A DNA stretch of 30,832 nucleotides, taken from assembly GCA_043746635.1 (NCBI GenBank), contig JAYTQQ010000047.1:1-30832 (forward strand), written 5' to 3'. Shown piece after piece: positions 16,429 to 25,025 of this stretch. Both the position numbers and the translations under genes were made by a program. How positions within the stretch are numbered: the first letter of the stretch is position 1; every line of letters begins with the position of its first letter. The notes under the pieces were generated by a model. The model did not search any database, had not been told where the DNA came from, and worked only from the letters and a program-made list of their open reading frames with translations. This DNA comes from JAYTQQ01 sp043746635. GTDB taxonomy: Bacteria; Bdellovibrionota; Bdellovibrionia; Bdellovibrionales; JAMPXM01.

Positions 16429-17333
16429 TGAAAAATACGGTTTACGGTCCGCTTGTTGATATCGTTGCACCCGCTTGGAAGTGCGCTCCTCAGGATCTTA
16501 AAAAAGGCATGGAACTTATTCTTGAGTGGGGACTTCACTCAAGACATCCAAAGAATATTTTCGACAAGAGAAGTACATTCAGCCATGAGGATGATATCCG
16601 TTTTGATTTTTTGAAAATGGCATTGACGAATTATGAATCTGATTTTGTATGGTGCGTGCGCGGCGGCTTCGGATCGATGCGATTAGTTCCGAAACTTTTG
16701 AAGTTGAAAAAACCTTCGCGTAAGAAATTATTCTTGGGCCTCAGCGATATCACAACTCTGCATTTATTTTTAAATCAAGTTTGGGGTTGGCCGACGATTC
16801 ATGGCCCGATGCTTGATCGCTTAGGGAGTCGTCCTCCGCCGCCAAAATATCAAAGAGAGCTCAAAGATTTACTCACGGGGAGAAATTCCGAAATTCATTT
16901 TTCAAATTTAAAACCGATGAATGCAGCCGCAAGAAAAAAACCTAAAATGCGGGGCAAAGTGACCGGAGGTAATCTTATTACCTTGCAGTCTTCTATTGGT
17001 ACCAAGATCCAATGGCAGACCCGAAATAAAATTTTATTTCTCGAAGAGATCGGCGAGCGCGGATATCGTGTCGACCGCGTACTCGAACATTTTAGACAAT
17101 TGGGTCTTTGGAATAAGCCAAAAGCACTCGTTCTAGGTGATTTCACGGGCGGGGCAGAACCGACCGGTAAAGATTTCGTTCCGCGTGTTTTAAAAGAATT
17201 TGCCGAGAGCCAAAGCTTTCCGATCTATAAAGGGATTCAGAGCGGTCATGGCGTGATTCAGAGACCCGTTCCGTTTGGGACCGAATCTATTTTACAATCT
17301 CATGGCCTTACGTGTTCTTGGCCAAAATTATGA
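16428..17333 (+). CDS. ldcA: LD-carboxypeptidase, peptidase family S66 (LdcA-like)
   Basis: LdcA removes the terminal D-alanine from recycled cytoplasmic tetrapeptides, giving the tripeptide used by Mpl. The 301-residue protein has the S66 catalytic set: Ser106 in GLSDITTLH, Glu206/207 in FLEEIGERGYRVDR and His274 in GIQSGHG. The N-terminus (VDIVAPAWKC) is that of a cytoplasmic enzyme with no signal peptide. The loop CVRGGFGSMRL and HGPML are also typical. ATG 16428 shares one base with the purF stop. The next gene begins inside its stop. Finding mpl four genes further on supports peptidoglycan recycling rather than microcin resistance (MccF, same family). Confidence 0.88.
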   Translation: MKNTVYGPLVDIVAPAWKCAPQDLKKGMELILEWGLHSRHPKNIFDKRSTFSHEDDIRFDFLKMALTNYESDFVWCVRGGFGSMRLVPKLLKLKKPSRKKLFLGLSDITTLHLFLNQVWGWPTIHGPMLDRLGSRPPPPKYQRELKDLLTGRNSEIHFSNLKPMNAAARKKPKMRGKVTGGNLITLQSSIGTKIQWQTRNKILFLEEIGERGYRVDRVLEHFRQLGLWNKPKALVLGDFTGGAEPTGKDFVPRVLKEFAESQSFPIYKGIQSGHGVIQRPVPFGTESILQSHGLTCSWPKL

Positions 17334-18382
17334 AGGATAAAGTTTTTTTAGATAAGCTAGGTGAGCAATTTGTCGGGGCCACGCCAGGTCTTCGTCTCCA
17401 GGCTTATCTCGGCGGCAGAAAGAAAATTGATATCGGTGCGGGCAAAATTTATCCGTATTATGATCTAGCCTCACTTACTAAAATTATATTTTCAGCGAAC
17501 CTTATGATGAGGTTGACCGACGAAAAAAAGCTCAGTCTCGGGTCGCGATTGAAGTCGGAGCTCAAGTGGTACCAGAGAGAGCACGTCCTTAAGAATTTGC
17601 TTTCGCATTCAGCCGGTCTCATCTGGTGGAAACCATATTACAAAGAAATCAATCTCGAACTCACTCCTGAAAAGAGATTTACGCAGCTTGAGCAAATTAT
17701 TTCGAATTCTCCGATTTTTGAAAATTTTAAAACAGAAGGTCCACACAAGGCGGTCTATTCTGATCTTGATCTTTTTATCTCGAGCTTTTTCTATATGAAA
17801 GTAACTGAACAAAGTTTACTTGAGCTTTGGAATGAGCAGAGAGATCGTCTTAATTTTCAAACAACAAATTTTCATTATTTAAATAAACCAGTTTATAAAC
17901 GCGATAAGTATGCGCCAACCGAAGATTCAGAATGGCGTGGACGAGTGATGCAAGCTGAGGTACACGACGAAAATACGTGGGCGCTCGGTGGCATCGCTCC
18001 GCACGCGGGCCTCTTCGGAGAAATCGATGAACTCAGCGCATGGGGACTCAAACTTCGAAAAGCCATGAGGGGAGATAACGTGAAAGGATTCGCGACGAGT
18101 GTCACCACTTTGAAATTTACCAAGCGGGCAATTAAGCGTGAATTCGGCGACTGGGCGAGCGGCTTTATGATGCCAACGAAAGGCTCTGCCAGTTGCGGAA
18201 AATATTTTTCGGTGAGTTCGGTCGGACATACCGGCTTTACCGGAACTTCCTTATGGTACGACCCCAAACAAGATTTGCTCGTCACCATTTTATCCAATCG
18301 CGTTCACCCAACGAGGGCCAACCTCGAGTTTGCTAAGCTCAGACCTAAGCTTCACGACTGGGTTGTTGAGTCGCTGAAGTGA
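17330..18382 (+). CDS. Serine hydrolase, class C beta-lactamase / penicillin-binding-protein fold
   Basis: This 350-residue serine hydrolase has the beta-lactamase-type fold. The nucleophile motif SxxK is SLTK (residues 48-51). The second motif appears as YSD (Tyr143-Asp145) in AVYSDLDLF, where class C enzymes usually have YxN. The third is HTG in GHTGFTGTS near residue 300. No signal peptide is seen, so a cytoplasmic site is suggested, although family members often act in the periplasm. The ATG at 17330 overlaps the ldcA stop as ATGA and is preferred to a GTG at 17312. Lying between an LD-carboxypeptidase and mpl, it may act on cell-wall fragments, as AmpH-like enzymes do. Esterase activity is an alternative. 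Confidence 0.8.
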   Translation: MKDKVFLDKLGEQFVGATPGLRLQAYLGGRKKIDIGAGKIYPYYDLASLTKIIFSANLMMRLTDEKKLSLGSRLKSELKWYQREHVLKNLLSHSAGLIWWKPYYKEINLELTPEKRFTQLEQIISNSPIFENFKTEGPHKAVYSDLDLFISSFFYMKVTEQSLLELWNEQRDRLNFQTTNFHYLNKPVYKRDKYAPTEDSEWRGRVMQAEVHDENTWALGGIAPHAGLFGEIDELSAWGLKLRKAMRGDNVKGFATSVTTLKFTKRAIKREFGDWASGFMMPTKGSASCGKYFSVSSVGHTGFTGTSLWYDPKQDLLVTILSNRVHPTRANLEFAKLRPKLHDWVVESLK

Positions 18383-19479
18383 AATTTGCTTGCTCCCACT
18401 TTAAAATATGCTCGGGTTGCGATGCGAAGGCTCCTCTCCTAAAGGATCAGCAAGCTCTTAAGTTTCAGAACTTTATTTCGAAATCAAAATCCCATCAGTT
18501 GCTCAATTCAGAAGAAAATGTTCACATTCATGACCTCGGGGACGGTTTTTTGCGCACCAGACTTGAACTGACTTGGCAGCATGATCATTGGGGTTTTTGG
18601 TCTCACGATCGCAACGAAATTATCGAAATTAATGAATGTCACCAAATTGATCCGAAGCTCAATGAATTTTACCGAAAGTTTAAGCTCATCAAGTGGCCGA
18701 TGGAAAAAGCTTCGATGCGACTTAGAATGAGTCCTCAGGGACGCTTCGGTATTTGGCTTGATCTCGCGAACGAAGATGTGAGAGATCTCTTTGAGTCTAA
18801 GAATGAGCTTCATCAATGTCTTGAAATGGCAGACGTTGAAATTGGTCAACGTAGAAAGTCTCTTTCATTCGAAGAGGGTCGATTTCGACTCAAGGACCCT
18901 GAATTTAAGAATTGGATTTCGACTTTTATCGAAGGTCATGAAGTTTATCTTTCAAGTCTCATTGGTGGATTTTCCCAGACTGGCCCGCGAGCTACCCAAG
19001 TGATCTGTTCGGTTCTCGAAAAACTTCTCGACCGCGTTAGTGCAAGGATAGTGCTTGAGTTTGGTTCTGGTTTCGGAACCCTCACATTGCCGACGGCAGG
19101 TCAAAACAAACGAAAAGTCTTAGCGCTCGAAGTGGATGAACGTTCGACCGATGCGCTCAGGCACACGCTCATTAAAAATAAAATAGATTCGGTTGCGGTT
19201 CTTCGGGGAGATTTTCAAAAAAAGAAATTCGTGAACGAAGAGCGTAGTGAGATCGACACTTATTTGGTGAATCCACCAAGGTCGGGCGTGCAGAATTTGC
19301 TTTTAGATATTCCTCCCAATGTTAAAAATCTGATCTATATGTCTTGCTTTGAAGAGAGTTTTTTTAAAGATTCAGAAAATCTAAAAGTCCAAGGTTTTAG
19401 ACTGGATGAGTCTCATCTTATTGACCAATTTCCTCAGACTCCGCATACTGAATGGATGACACTTTGGACACGGAGCTAG
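18379..19479 (+). CDS. RNA 5-methyluridine methyltransferase-like protein (RlmD/TrmA family, variant)
   Basis: The 366-residue protein resembles the class that methylates uridine C5 in rRNA or tRNA. Cys5, Cys11 and Cys14 (CSHFKICSGC), plus Cys87, match the spacing C-x5-C-x2-C then C of the RlmD iron-sulfur cluster. A SAM-binding region reads VLEFGSGFGTLTLPTA. The catalytic Cys is kept in YMSCFEESF, and the base Glu in TPHTEWM. Odd points: the motif after the Cys is normally NP, here FE; DPPR is NPPR; and there is no N-terminal TRAM domain. So the protein could be a working divergent enzyme or a changed one. The start is GTG at 18379, overlapping the previous stop as GTGA. Target RNA unknown. 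Confidence 0.75.
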   Translation: MKFACSHFKICSGCDAKAPLLKDQQALKFQNFISKSKSHQLLNSEENVHIHDLGDGFLRTRLELTWQHDHWGFWSHDRNEIIEINECHQIDPKLNEFYRKFKLIKWPMEKASMRLRMSPQGRFGIWLDLANEDVRDLFESKNELHQCLEMADVEIGQRRKSLSFEEGRFRLKDPEFKNWISTFIEGHEVYLSSLIGGFSQTGPRATQVICSVLEKLLDRVSARIVLEFGSGFGTLTLPTAGQNKRKVLALEVDERSTDALRHTLIKNKIDSVAVLRGDFQKKKFVNEERSEIDTYLVNPPRSGVQNLLLDIPPNVKNLIYMSCFEESFFKDSENLKVQGFRLDESHLIDQFPQTPHTEWMTLWTRS

Positions 19480-19503
19480 ACAAAGGTCGCAGAGATTTTT
19501 TGT

Positions 19504-19508
19504 GGAGG
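19504..19508 (+). promoter_or_regulatory. Ribosome-binding site deciding the mpl start
   Basis: GGAGG lies five bases before the TTG at 19514. An in-frame GTG at 19502 overlaps this very site, so the TTG is the likelier start of mpl. Confidence 0.7.
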
Positions 19509-19513
19509 TTACA

Positions 19514-20926
19514 TTGAAAATTAATTTGAAGCCCGGTAGCCATGTTCACCTTATGGGAATTTGCGGAACGGCGATGGCATCCCTCGCGGGTCTTTTGAAA
19601 GACCGCGGTTATAAAGTCACGGGCAGCGATCAAAATGTTTACCCTCCGATGTCGACCCAGCTTCAAAATATGGGAATCGAAATCATGCAGGGATTCAAAA
19701 AAGAAAATCTGAATCCTCGGCCTGATCTCGTCATTGTAGGGAACGTCATTTCTAAAAAGTATGAAGAAGCGCAAGCTTTACTAGCGAGTGATATTCCCTA
19801 CACGAGTCTCCCAAATGCGATGGGAGAACTCGTTATTGCCGATAGGCATTCGATCGTGGTCGCCGGCACGCATGGTAAGACCACCACCACCTCGCTCACG
19901 AGTTTCATAGCCGAGTCTCTTGGGCTCAAGCCAGGATTTCTCATCGGAGGAATTTCAAAAAATTTTTCAGTTTCTTACCAACTTCCCACGGGAGATTGGT
20001 TCGTCATTGAAGGAGACGAGTACGACACCGCATTCTTTGATAAAGTTCCTAAGTTTGTTCATTATCGTCCTCGATCGGTGATTCTCACGAGTATTGAATT
20101 TGATCACGCCGATATTTACCGAGATCTTGATCACGTGAAAGAGGCTTTCATCATGCTGATGAAGCTCATTCCCGAAGATGGCTGTCTGATTTACAACGCC
20201 GAAGACGAAAACATTAAAAGTATTTTGAAATATACCAAATGCAAAAATTTAAAAGGTTACGGCCTTTCAAAAGGCGACTTTCAAGCTCACAACGTTGTCG
20301 TCGATGGAATTGAGACGCGGTTTGAAATTCATCATGGTGGCGAAGTGAGTCACGTGAGGCTCAAAATGCTCGGCGACTACAATATCAAAAATGTAACGGC
20401 AGCATTTGCGCTTTCGCACGAACTCAAATGGAACGAAGCGCAGGTTCTTTCGGCAATCGAAAAATTTGAAGGAGTGAAGCGCCGACAAGAAATTATCGGA
20501 ACCCCCAACAACATTACGGTCATAGAAGATTTTGCGCATCACCCAACGGCGGTCAAAGAGACTATTTTGAGTATCCAGAAGAGATTTCCGAGTGCAAAAG
20601 TTTTCTCAATTTTTGAAGCGAGGTCGGCTACGAGTCGCCGCAAAGTTTTTCAGAAAGATTACGTCGATGCTTTTTCAAAAGCCCAAGTCGTGCTTTTACC
20701 ACCTCCCTTTAATCAAGAATCGATCGTCGAGGCCGACCGCTTTTCAATCGACGAACTGATCTCTGATTTAAAGGCTAAAAACGTCGACGTGTCTCTCTGC
20801 AAAAGCACCGATGACATCGTCGAAAAAATTAAAGCCCGCGCCCACCCTGGAGACGTCGTTTTAGTGATGAGTAATGGTGGATTTGATGGCATCTATAAAA
20901 AGCTCTTGGGAATACTCGCGAACTGA
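19514..20926 (+). CDS. mpl: UDP-N-acetylmuramate:L-alanyl-gamma-D-glutamyl-meso-diaminopimelate ligase
   Basis: Mpl ligates recycled tripeptide (L-Ala-D-Glu-meso-DAP) to UDP-MurNAc in the cytoplasm, bypassing MurC, MurD and MurE. The 470-residue product is a Mur-ligase family member. The N-terminal loop HLMGICGTAMASLAGLL is the nucleotide-sugar site, reading GICGTAM as Mpl does where MurC has GIGG. The ATP loop VAGTHGKTTTTS lies near residue 118. EGDEYDTAFFDK is a strong Mpl signature (MurC differs here). Later come TSIEFDHADIY and VIEDFAHHPTAV, the end of the central domain. With ldcA upstream it gives a complete tripeptide-to-precursor route. The enzyme implies meso-DAP peptidoglycan. Confidence 0.93.
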   Translation: MKINLKPGSHVHLMGICGTAMASLAGLLKDRGYKVTGSDQNVYPPMSTQLQNMGIEIMQGFKKENLNPRPDLVIVGNVISKKYEEAQALLASDIPYTSLPNAMGELVIADRHSIVVAGTHGKTTTTSLTSFIAESLGLKPGFLIGGISKNFSVSYQLPTGDWFVIEGDEYDTAFFDKVPKFVHYRPRSVILTSIEFDHADIYRDLDHVKEAFIMLMKLIPEDGCLIYNAEDENIKSILKYTKCKNLKGYGLSKGDFQAHNVVVDGIETRFEIHHGGEVSHVRLKMLGDYNIKNVTAAFALSHELKWNEAQVLSAIEKFEGVKRRQEIIGTPNNITVIEDFAHHPTAVKETILSIQKRFPSAKVFSIFEARSATSRRKVFQKDYVDAFSKAQVVLLPPPFNQESIVEADRFSIDELISDLKAKNVDVSLCKSTDDIVEKIKARAHPGDVVLVMSNGGFDGIYKKLLGILAN

Positions 20927-20951
20927 TGCTATAAAAAGCAAGGGGCCTCGA

Positions 20952-22643
20952 ATGAAGTTTAAAGTTTTACGCTCGATTCTCATTCCATGGATTCTATTTT
21001 TTATCGTCTCTGTCGCGATTCTTGTTATGGCGTCACTCAAATTGCCTCTGCGTTTTCAAGATTCTTATTTTCGCTTGGCTGTTTTGTACGTCGGTGGTTT
21101 TCTCTGTTTATTCGCGAATGTTTCGACAATGAATAAAGCAGGCATCTGGATTGCCGAGTCACTTCCGTGTTCGGTTCGAAATAGTTCATTCGGTTGGTTC
21201 ATGCGCGCGATCATGGCCGTCATCATCGCGTTTGCTTTTTACCTGACCGGTCAAGCTTCTTGGATGCCGCTCTATTGGCAGGGCTTCGTGATTCCATTTG
21301 TTTTTACGGTTTCAATTTTTGTGATCGTCAGAAGTCTTATGGGTATCGTTATTAAGACCGCCGCGAACGTCAGTTTTATACGTCTTTTTATCGTCGTGAT
21401 GAGCATGCCCCTTCTTTTTGGAGTCGGCGCAACCGCATTGTTCTTAAGCCAAAATATCGTTACATCATACGAAGCGAGCCAGCCTGATGTCGTTCCGAAA
21501 TATCTAGAAGCAACCGCCGTTCCAGTATCTGAATCAGAGCCCACCGAAGAGGATGAACAAGAAATGGAAGCCCCTCCCGGAGTTTCAAGACGTGCTAAAC
21601 AGTTTCAAGCTGCGGTCGAAAAAAATCAGTCTTGCGCCGACATAAATAAGGAAGTGCGTGTGGCCCTTGAGCCTAAAGCCAGCGAAGACATCGCTTATTG
21701 GGCTGTGCGAGCGGTGAAATGTACTGATATGAAATCAGCTATTGTGATGCCGAGACTCGTTGAACTGATGATGAAACACAAGAGCGCAAAGGTAAAAGCC
21801 GCCGCGATTCAAATGATGTCGAAATTTAATCGTGAAAGCATTAAGCAAGTTTCTTACGTTTTAGTGAAACATATCAATGAGGAGGAGCCAAAAGAAGTTT
21901 TAGAAGCCGTGACGACCATTCTTTCAAAACTAGGCTCAGAAGAGCGTGCCTCGGCAACCAAGCGTCTCAAATATCTTTTAGACTCTCAGGATAACAGCCT
22001 GATTGCGGCCGAAATTTTAGTCGAGCAACTTGATCGCGCCGACGTTGTCAAAGCTTACGTTTCAGAACATCTCAGTAGAGCGAGCGAAGCTCGCAGCAGA
22101 GCTGTCGCGATGATTTGTTTGCTGCCTGAAGAAGATCGCGACCTCGCGACTCCTTTTATTTCAGATATTACGGCCGCGATTAAGCAGGGCCAGACCAAAG
22201 ATCCCGCGATGAAAGCCCTCGCGTGCATGGGCCCCGCGGGACTTCAGGCCATTCGGAATGAAGTGCAGAACCCTCAACGTATGCAGCGGCCACTTGCGGC
22301 CCAGGCGCTCGCCGAAATGGATTTAAAAAACGATGTCGAAAGTCTCAAGACAGTTGAAGCTTGCCTCAAAGACAAAAACGAAGAAGTTCGAAAATGGTGC
22401 AGCCACAGCATGGGAAAAATTGGCAGACTGGCTCTTCCGCATATCTTAGATTTACTAAAATCAAAAGATCCAGAAGAACTTCAGGAAGGTCATTTGGCTC
22501 TTGAGTCTCTGAACGATCCAGACACGATAGATGAACTTCGTCGCGTACGTGCCGAAAATTCAGGGTGGATGGCGAATCGAAAAAATCTTCAAGTCGCGAG
22601 TGCTGTCTCGACAGCTCTCGTCAGGATTGAAAGTAAAAAGTAA
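20952..22643 (+). CDS. Membrane protein with cytoplasmic or periplasmic HEAT-like repeats
   Basis: I do not recognise this 563-residue protein. It begins at ATG 20952 behind AGGGG; the open frame back to 20874 lies inside mpl. The first 160 residues hold about five membrane segments (for example ILFFIVSVAILVMASL, MAVIIAFAFYLTG, FVFTVSIFVIVRSLM and LFIVVMSMPLLFGVGATALF). An acidic linker follows (ESEPTEEDEQEMEAPP near residue 195). The remaining ~350 residues are paired helices of HEAT type, with recurring patterns such as HKSAKVKAAAIQMM, DKNEEVRKWCSHSMGKIG and PLAAQALAEM. HEAT repeats usually bind other proteins, so this looks like a membrane-tethered scaffold. It sits between mpl and a NUDIX gene without a gap, so it may serve the envelope group. 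Its function is unknown. Confidence 0.85.
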   Translation: MKFKVLRSILIPWILFFIVSVAILVMASLKLPLRFQDSYFRLAVLYVGGFLCLFANVSTMNKAGIWIAESLPCSVRNSSFGWFMRAIMAVIIAFAFYLTGQASWMPLYWQGFVIPFVFTVSIFVIVRSLMGIVIKTAANVSFIRLFIVVMSMPLLFGVGATALFLSQNIVTSYEASQPDVVPKYLEATAVPVSESEPTEEDEQEMEAPPGVSRRAKQFQAAVEKNQSCADINKEVRVALEPKASEDIAYWAVRAVKCTDMKSAIVMPRLVELMMKHKSAKVKAAAIQMMSKFNRESIKQVSYVLVKHINEEEPKEVLEAVTTILSKLGSEERASATKRLKYLLDSQDNSLIAAEILVEQLDRADVVKAYVSEHLSRASEARSRAVAMICLLPEEDRDLATPFISDITAAIKQGQTKDPAMKALACMGPAGLQAIRNEVQNPQRMQRPLAAQALAEMDLKNDVESLKTVEACLKDKNEEVRKWCSHSMGKIGRLALPHILDLLKSKDPEELQEGHLALESLNDPDTIDELRRVRAENSGWMANRKNLQVASAVSTALVRIESKK

Positions 22644-23072
22644 ATGAACCAATTCGGCGAAAAACGCGAAGGCTACACTTACACTGATCGACCCGGTGCT
22701 TACGCTATTATTTTTAACACCAAAATAGAAATTGCGATTGTCGAAACTCCCACGGGTTTTTTTCTACCCGGCGGCGGTATCGAAAAAGGCGAAAGCCCGG
22801 AGCAAGCTCTCAAAAGAGAAATCCAAGAAGAAATTGGAATGAAAACCAAAATCACGAAGACCCTTGGCGAAGCTTCTCAGTATCTTTATTCTAAAATTGA
22901 AAAGCGGGCGTTTAACAAAATAGGAACTTTCTATGTCGCAGAGTTAGTGGGTGCTCCGGGTGAAGCAACCGAAACAGAACACTGGCTAGTGTGGCTGAGC
23001 TTCGATCAAGCGATGGTAAAACTGAACCATGAATTTCAAAGATTCATGGTTCAAGAAGCTCATCGAAATTAA
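22644..23072 (+). CDS. NUDIX hydrolase
   Basis: NUDIX enzymes hydrolyse nucleoside diphosphates linked to another group. The 142-residue protein has an exact NUDIX box: GGGIEKGESPEQALKREIQ followed by EEIGM, which fits G-x5-E-x7-R-E-U-x-E-E-x-G-U. Upstream is a beta-strand section, AYAIIFNTKIEIAIVETPTG. Downstream are strands with FNKIGTFYVAELV and a short helix. The ATG at 22644 directly follows the TAA of the HEAT gene, with no gap. Its 3' part contains the 12-base inverted repeat described separately. Substrate (nucleotide sugar, oxidised nucleotide, ADP-ribose and so on) cannot be told from the box alone. Confidence 0.9.
   Translation: MNQFGEKREGYTYTDRPGAYAIIFNTKIEIAIVETPTGFFLPGGGIEKGESPEQALKREIQEEIGMKTKITKTLGEASQYLYSKIEKRAFNKIGTFYVAELVGAPGEATETEHWLVWLSFDQAMVKLNHEFQRFMVQEAHRN
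23023..23053. repeat. 12-bp perfect inverted repeat in the 3' end of the NUDIX gene
   Basis: TGAACCATGAAT (23023-23034) and its exact complement ATTCATGGTTCA (23042-23053) flank a seven-base loop, about 20 bases before the stop. No T-run follows, so it is not a standard terminator. It could stabilise the mRNA end, bind a protein, or be chance within codons. Confidence 0.6.
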
Positions 23073-23101
23073 AAATAACGACCTCTACGAAAGAGTCTAA
23101 A

Positions 23102-24958
23102 ATGCGTTTTCTGCTGATCGTTTTGTTATTTCCGTTAGCGGCTCACGCCAGATGGATGAACGCCTCTGAAGCCGACGTAGCGATCATTGAAGAGTCAGTA
23201 CAAATTCAAGTCAAAGCAAATGCAAGAGCGGTTTACCATAATTTACAAAAAGTAAAAATTTTGAACGAAACGGGAAGGTCAACATGGGGTACTCGAAGGC
23301 TCGTCTATTCACCGAAAAATTCTCGGTTCAAGGTCATTCAGGCTTCGACGCAGGTAGCGGGCACCAACTTTATCGTCGATAAACACGATATCGTCGACAC
23401 AGAAGTCGATGCGACTGAAAATGGTTTTGATGAGACTCGTCAAGTGGTGATTCCGTTTCGACAGGTTGAAACGGGAAGTGTGGTATCACTCGCTACCCGC
23501 AATGAAATTTTTCGACCGGTTTATGAAAAGCAATTTTCAGATCGTTTTTTTGTTGGCGATTATTATCTACAACAAAAATGGAATATCGAAATTAATTCAG
23601 AGATTCGTCTATATTTTGAATTCAATGATCCAGATGCGCATCTTGAATTTACGAAAACAGAAAAACCTCACCACTACGTATATAAGGTAAGACTCAAAGA
23701 AGCTCTTATTCAACGACCAATTGAAGAAATAAGGTATCACAGCAATGAAAAAAAACTAACTTGGGTTCAGGTTTCGAGTGCCGAGCGGGCGGTAGACGTA
23801 GCGAAACCAATAGCCCAACTTTACGAAAAAATTCTGAATCAGGAATTACCGAAAGCTTTCGAGCCTATTATCGTTCAGGCGAAACGCGAGACAGATCCGA
23901 TTCGGCAAATTAATTTTGTACTGTCTTCTGTGGCCGATAAAATTCGCTACATGGGAGATTGGCGGTCTATTGACGGAGCCTATATTCCGAGAGCGCTTGC
24001 AAAAATCAGCGAAACTCACTTTGGAGACTGCAAAGATTTGGCCACACTGACAGCGAAACTTCTGCGAATTCTCGGCTACGAGGCAGATGTGGCCTGGGTT
24101 TTTCGAGGAAAGGTTTTGCCGATTACGACCGACTTTGGTTATCTCAATTTTAACCACGCAATCGTGAGCGTGAGGTTAACAGATAAACAGCTGTGGCTCG
24201 ACGCTACCAATTTTCAAAGTTACGCTCAAGGTATTTTTGAGGACATTGGTGGGCGTAGGGCACTCCTTATGAATCCAAAGAGGCTTGAGTTTCGTTCGAT
24301 CGAATTCTCTCCATCAAATCAGAATCGCGAAGTGACCGAAGAATTGACTTCGTTAAACTCCATAAAAGAACGTCACAACTCCGTGAAGGTTGATGACAGC
24401 GGTGCATTTGCCCTCAATTTGGCGGGTGCAGAACTAAAAGATTCAAAAGAGCAAATCGAGAAAGCCTACATCGATCTCTACGCGAACGTCTCGGATCTCA
24501 TCGGATATAAATTTGAACCATTTGATCTTAAATCCCGCGCCGTTCAGGCGCTGCAATTTCGTTTTTCTTACGATACCTATTTTCGTCCAACTGAAACTTC
24601 TCTAGGGCCTGCGTATGATTTTTCTCCGCCACAGATTATTAAGGACATCATTAATGTTGATCGAAAGACTCGCGTTTCTGATTTGCAATTAGAAGTTCCG
24701 AGTGAGGCGGTGAATGTTTTTAAGTTTGAAAAAATAAAAGGCAAAGGTGATGGACTCAAAAACTGCCGTATTGAAAGCCCCTGGCTCAGCTACGCATTCG
24801 AAGTCGAAAAAAATCGTTCTCAGGTGACAAGAAGTCTCGTGATCAAAAAATATTTCGTGAGCCTCGAAGACGTCAAATCAAAAACGTTTGAGGATTTTCA
24901 GAACGAAGCACGCACCTGCGGTTTAAACAAGTATTTGGTTTTAGATCTGCCAAATTAA
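23102..24958 (+). CDS. Exported DUF3857 / transglutaminase-like protein
   Basis: The 618-residue product has a signal peptide (MRFLLIVLLFPLAAHA, cut before RWM), then a beta-rich DUF3857-type section (about residues 30-240) with strand patterns such as EESVQIQVKANARAVYHNL. A transglutaminase-like domain follows. Its catalytic triad is visible: Cys near 309 in HFGDCKDLATLTAKLL, His near 352 in FNHAIVSV and Asp near 366 in LWLDATN. The C-terminal section (about 430-618) is beta-rich again. Proteins of this class work outside the cytoplasm, possibly as cysteine peptidases or cross-linkers, but few have been tested. It starts 29 bases after the NUDIX gene, likely in the same transcript. Confidence 0.85.
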   Translation: MRFLLIVLLFPLAAHARWMNASEADVAIIEESVQIQVKANARAVYHNLQKVKILNETGRSTWGTRRLVYSPKNSRFKVIQASTQVAGTNFIVDKHDIVDTEVDATENGFDETRQVVIPFRQVETGSVVSLATRNEIFRPVYEKQFSDRFFVGDYYLQQKWNIEINSEIRLYFEFNDPDAHLEFTKTEKPHHYVYKVRLKEALIQRPIEEIRYHSNEKKLTWVQVSSAERAVDVAKPIAQLYEKILNQELPKAFEPIIVQAKRETDPIRQINFVLSSVADKIRYMGDWRSIDGAYIPRALAKISETHFGDCKDLATLTAKLLRILGYEADVAWVFRGKVLPITTDFGYLNFNHAIVSVRLTDKQLWLDATNFQSYAQGIFEDIGGRRALLMNPKRLEFRSIEFSPSNQNREVTEELTSLNSIKERHNSVKVDDSGAFALNLAGAELKDSKEQIEKAYIDLYANVSDLIGYKFEPFDLKSRAVQALQFRFSYDTYFRPTETSLGPAYDFSPPQIIKDIINVDRKTRVSDLQLEVPSEAVNVFKFEKIKGKGDGLKNCRIESPWLSYAFEVEKNRSQVTRSLVIKKYFVSLEDVKSKTFEDFQNEARTCGLNKYLVLDLPN

Positions 24959-24990
24959 TAGGCAAATGAGAGCCAAAAAGTGATTCGAAG

Positions 24991-25019
24991 TTGACCCTCT
25001 GGCGGCCATCGAATAGCCA
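24991..25019 (+). promoter_or_regulatory. Possible promoter before mutS
   Basis: TTGACC (24991-24996) is a good -35 box, and TAGCCA 17 bases later is a weak -10. The transcript would begin near the mutS start, which lacks a normal ribosome-binding site. Evidence is thin. Confidence 0.25.
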
Positions 25020-25025
25020 TAGGTG

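Noticed and set aside
17893..18297. 134-codon minus-strand frame opposite the serine hydrolase
   Set aside because: The plus-strand gene shows SLTK and HTG motifs in place; the antisense frame shows none.
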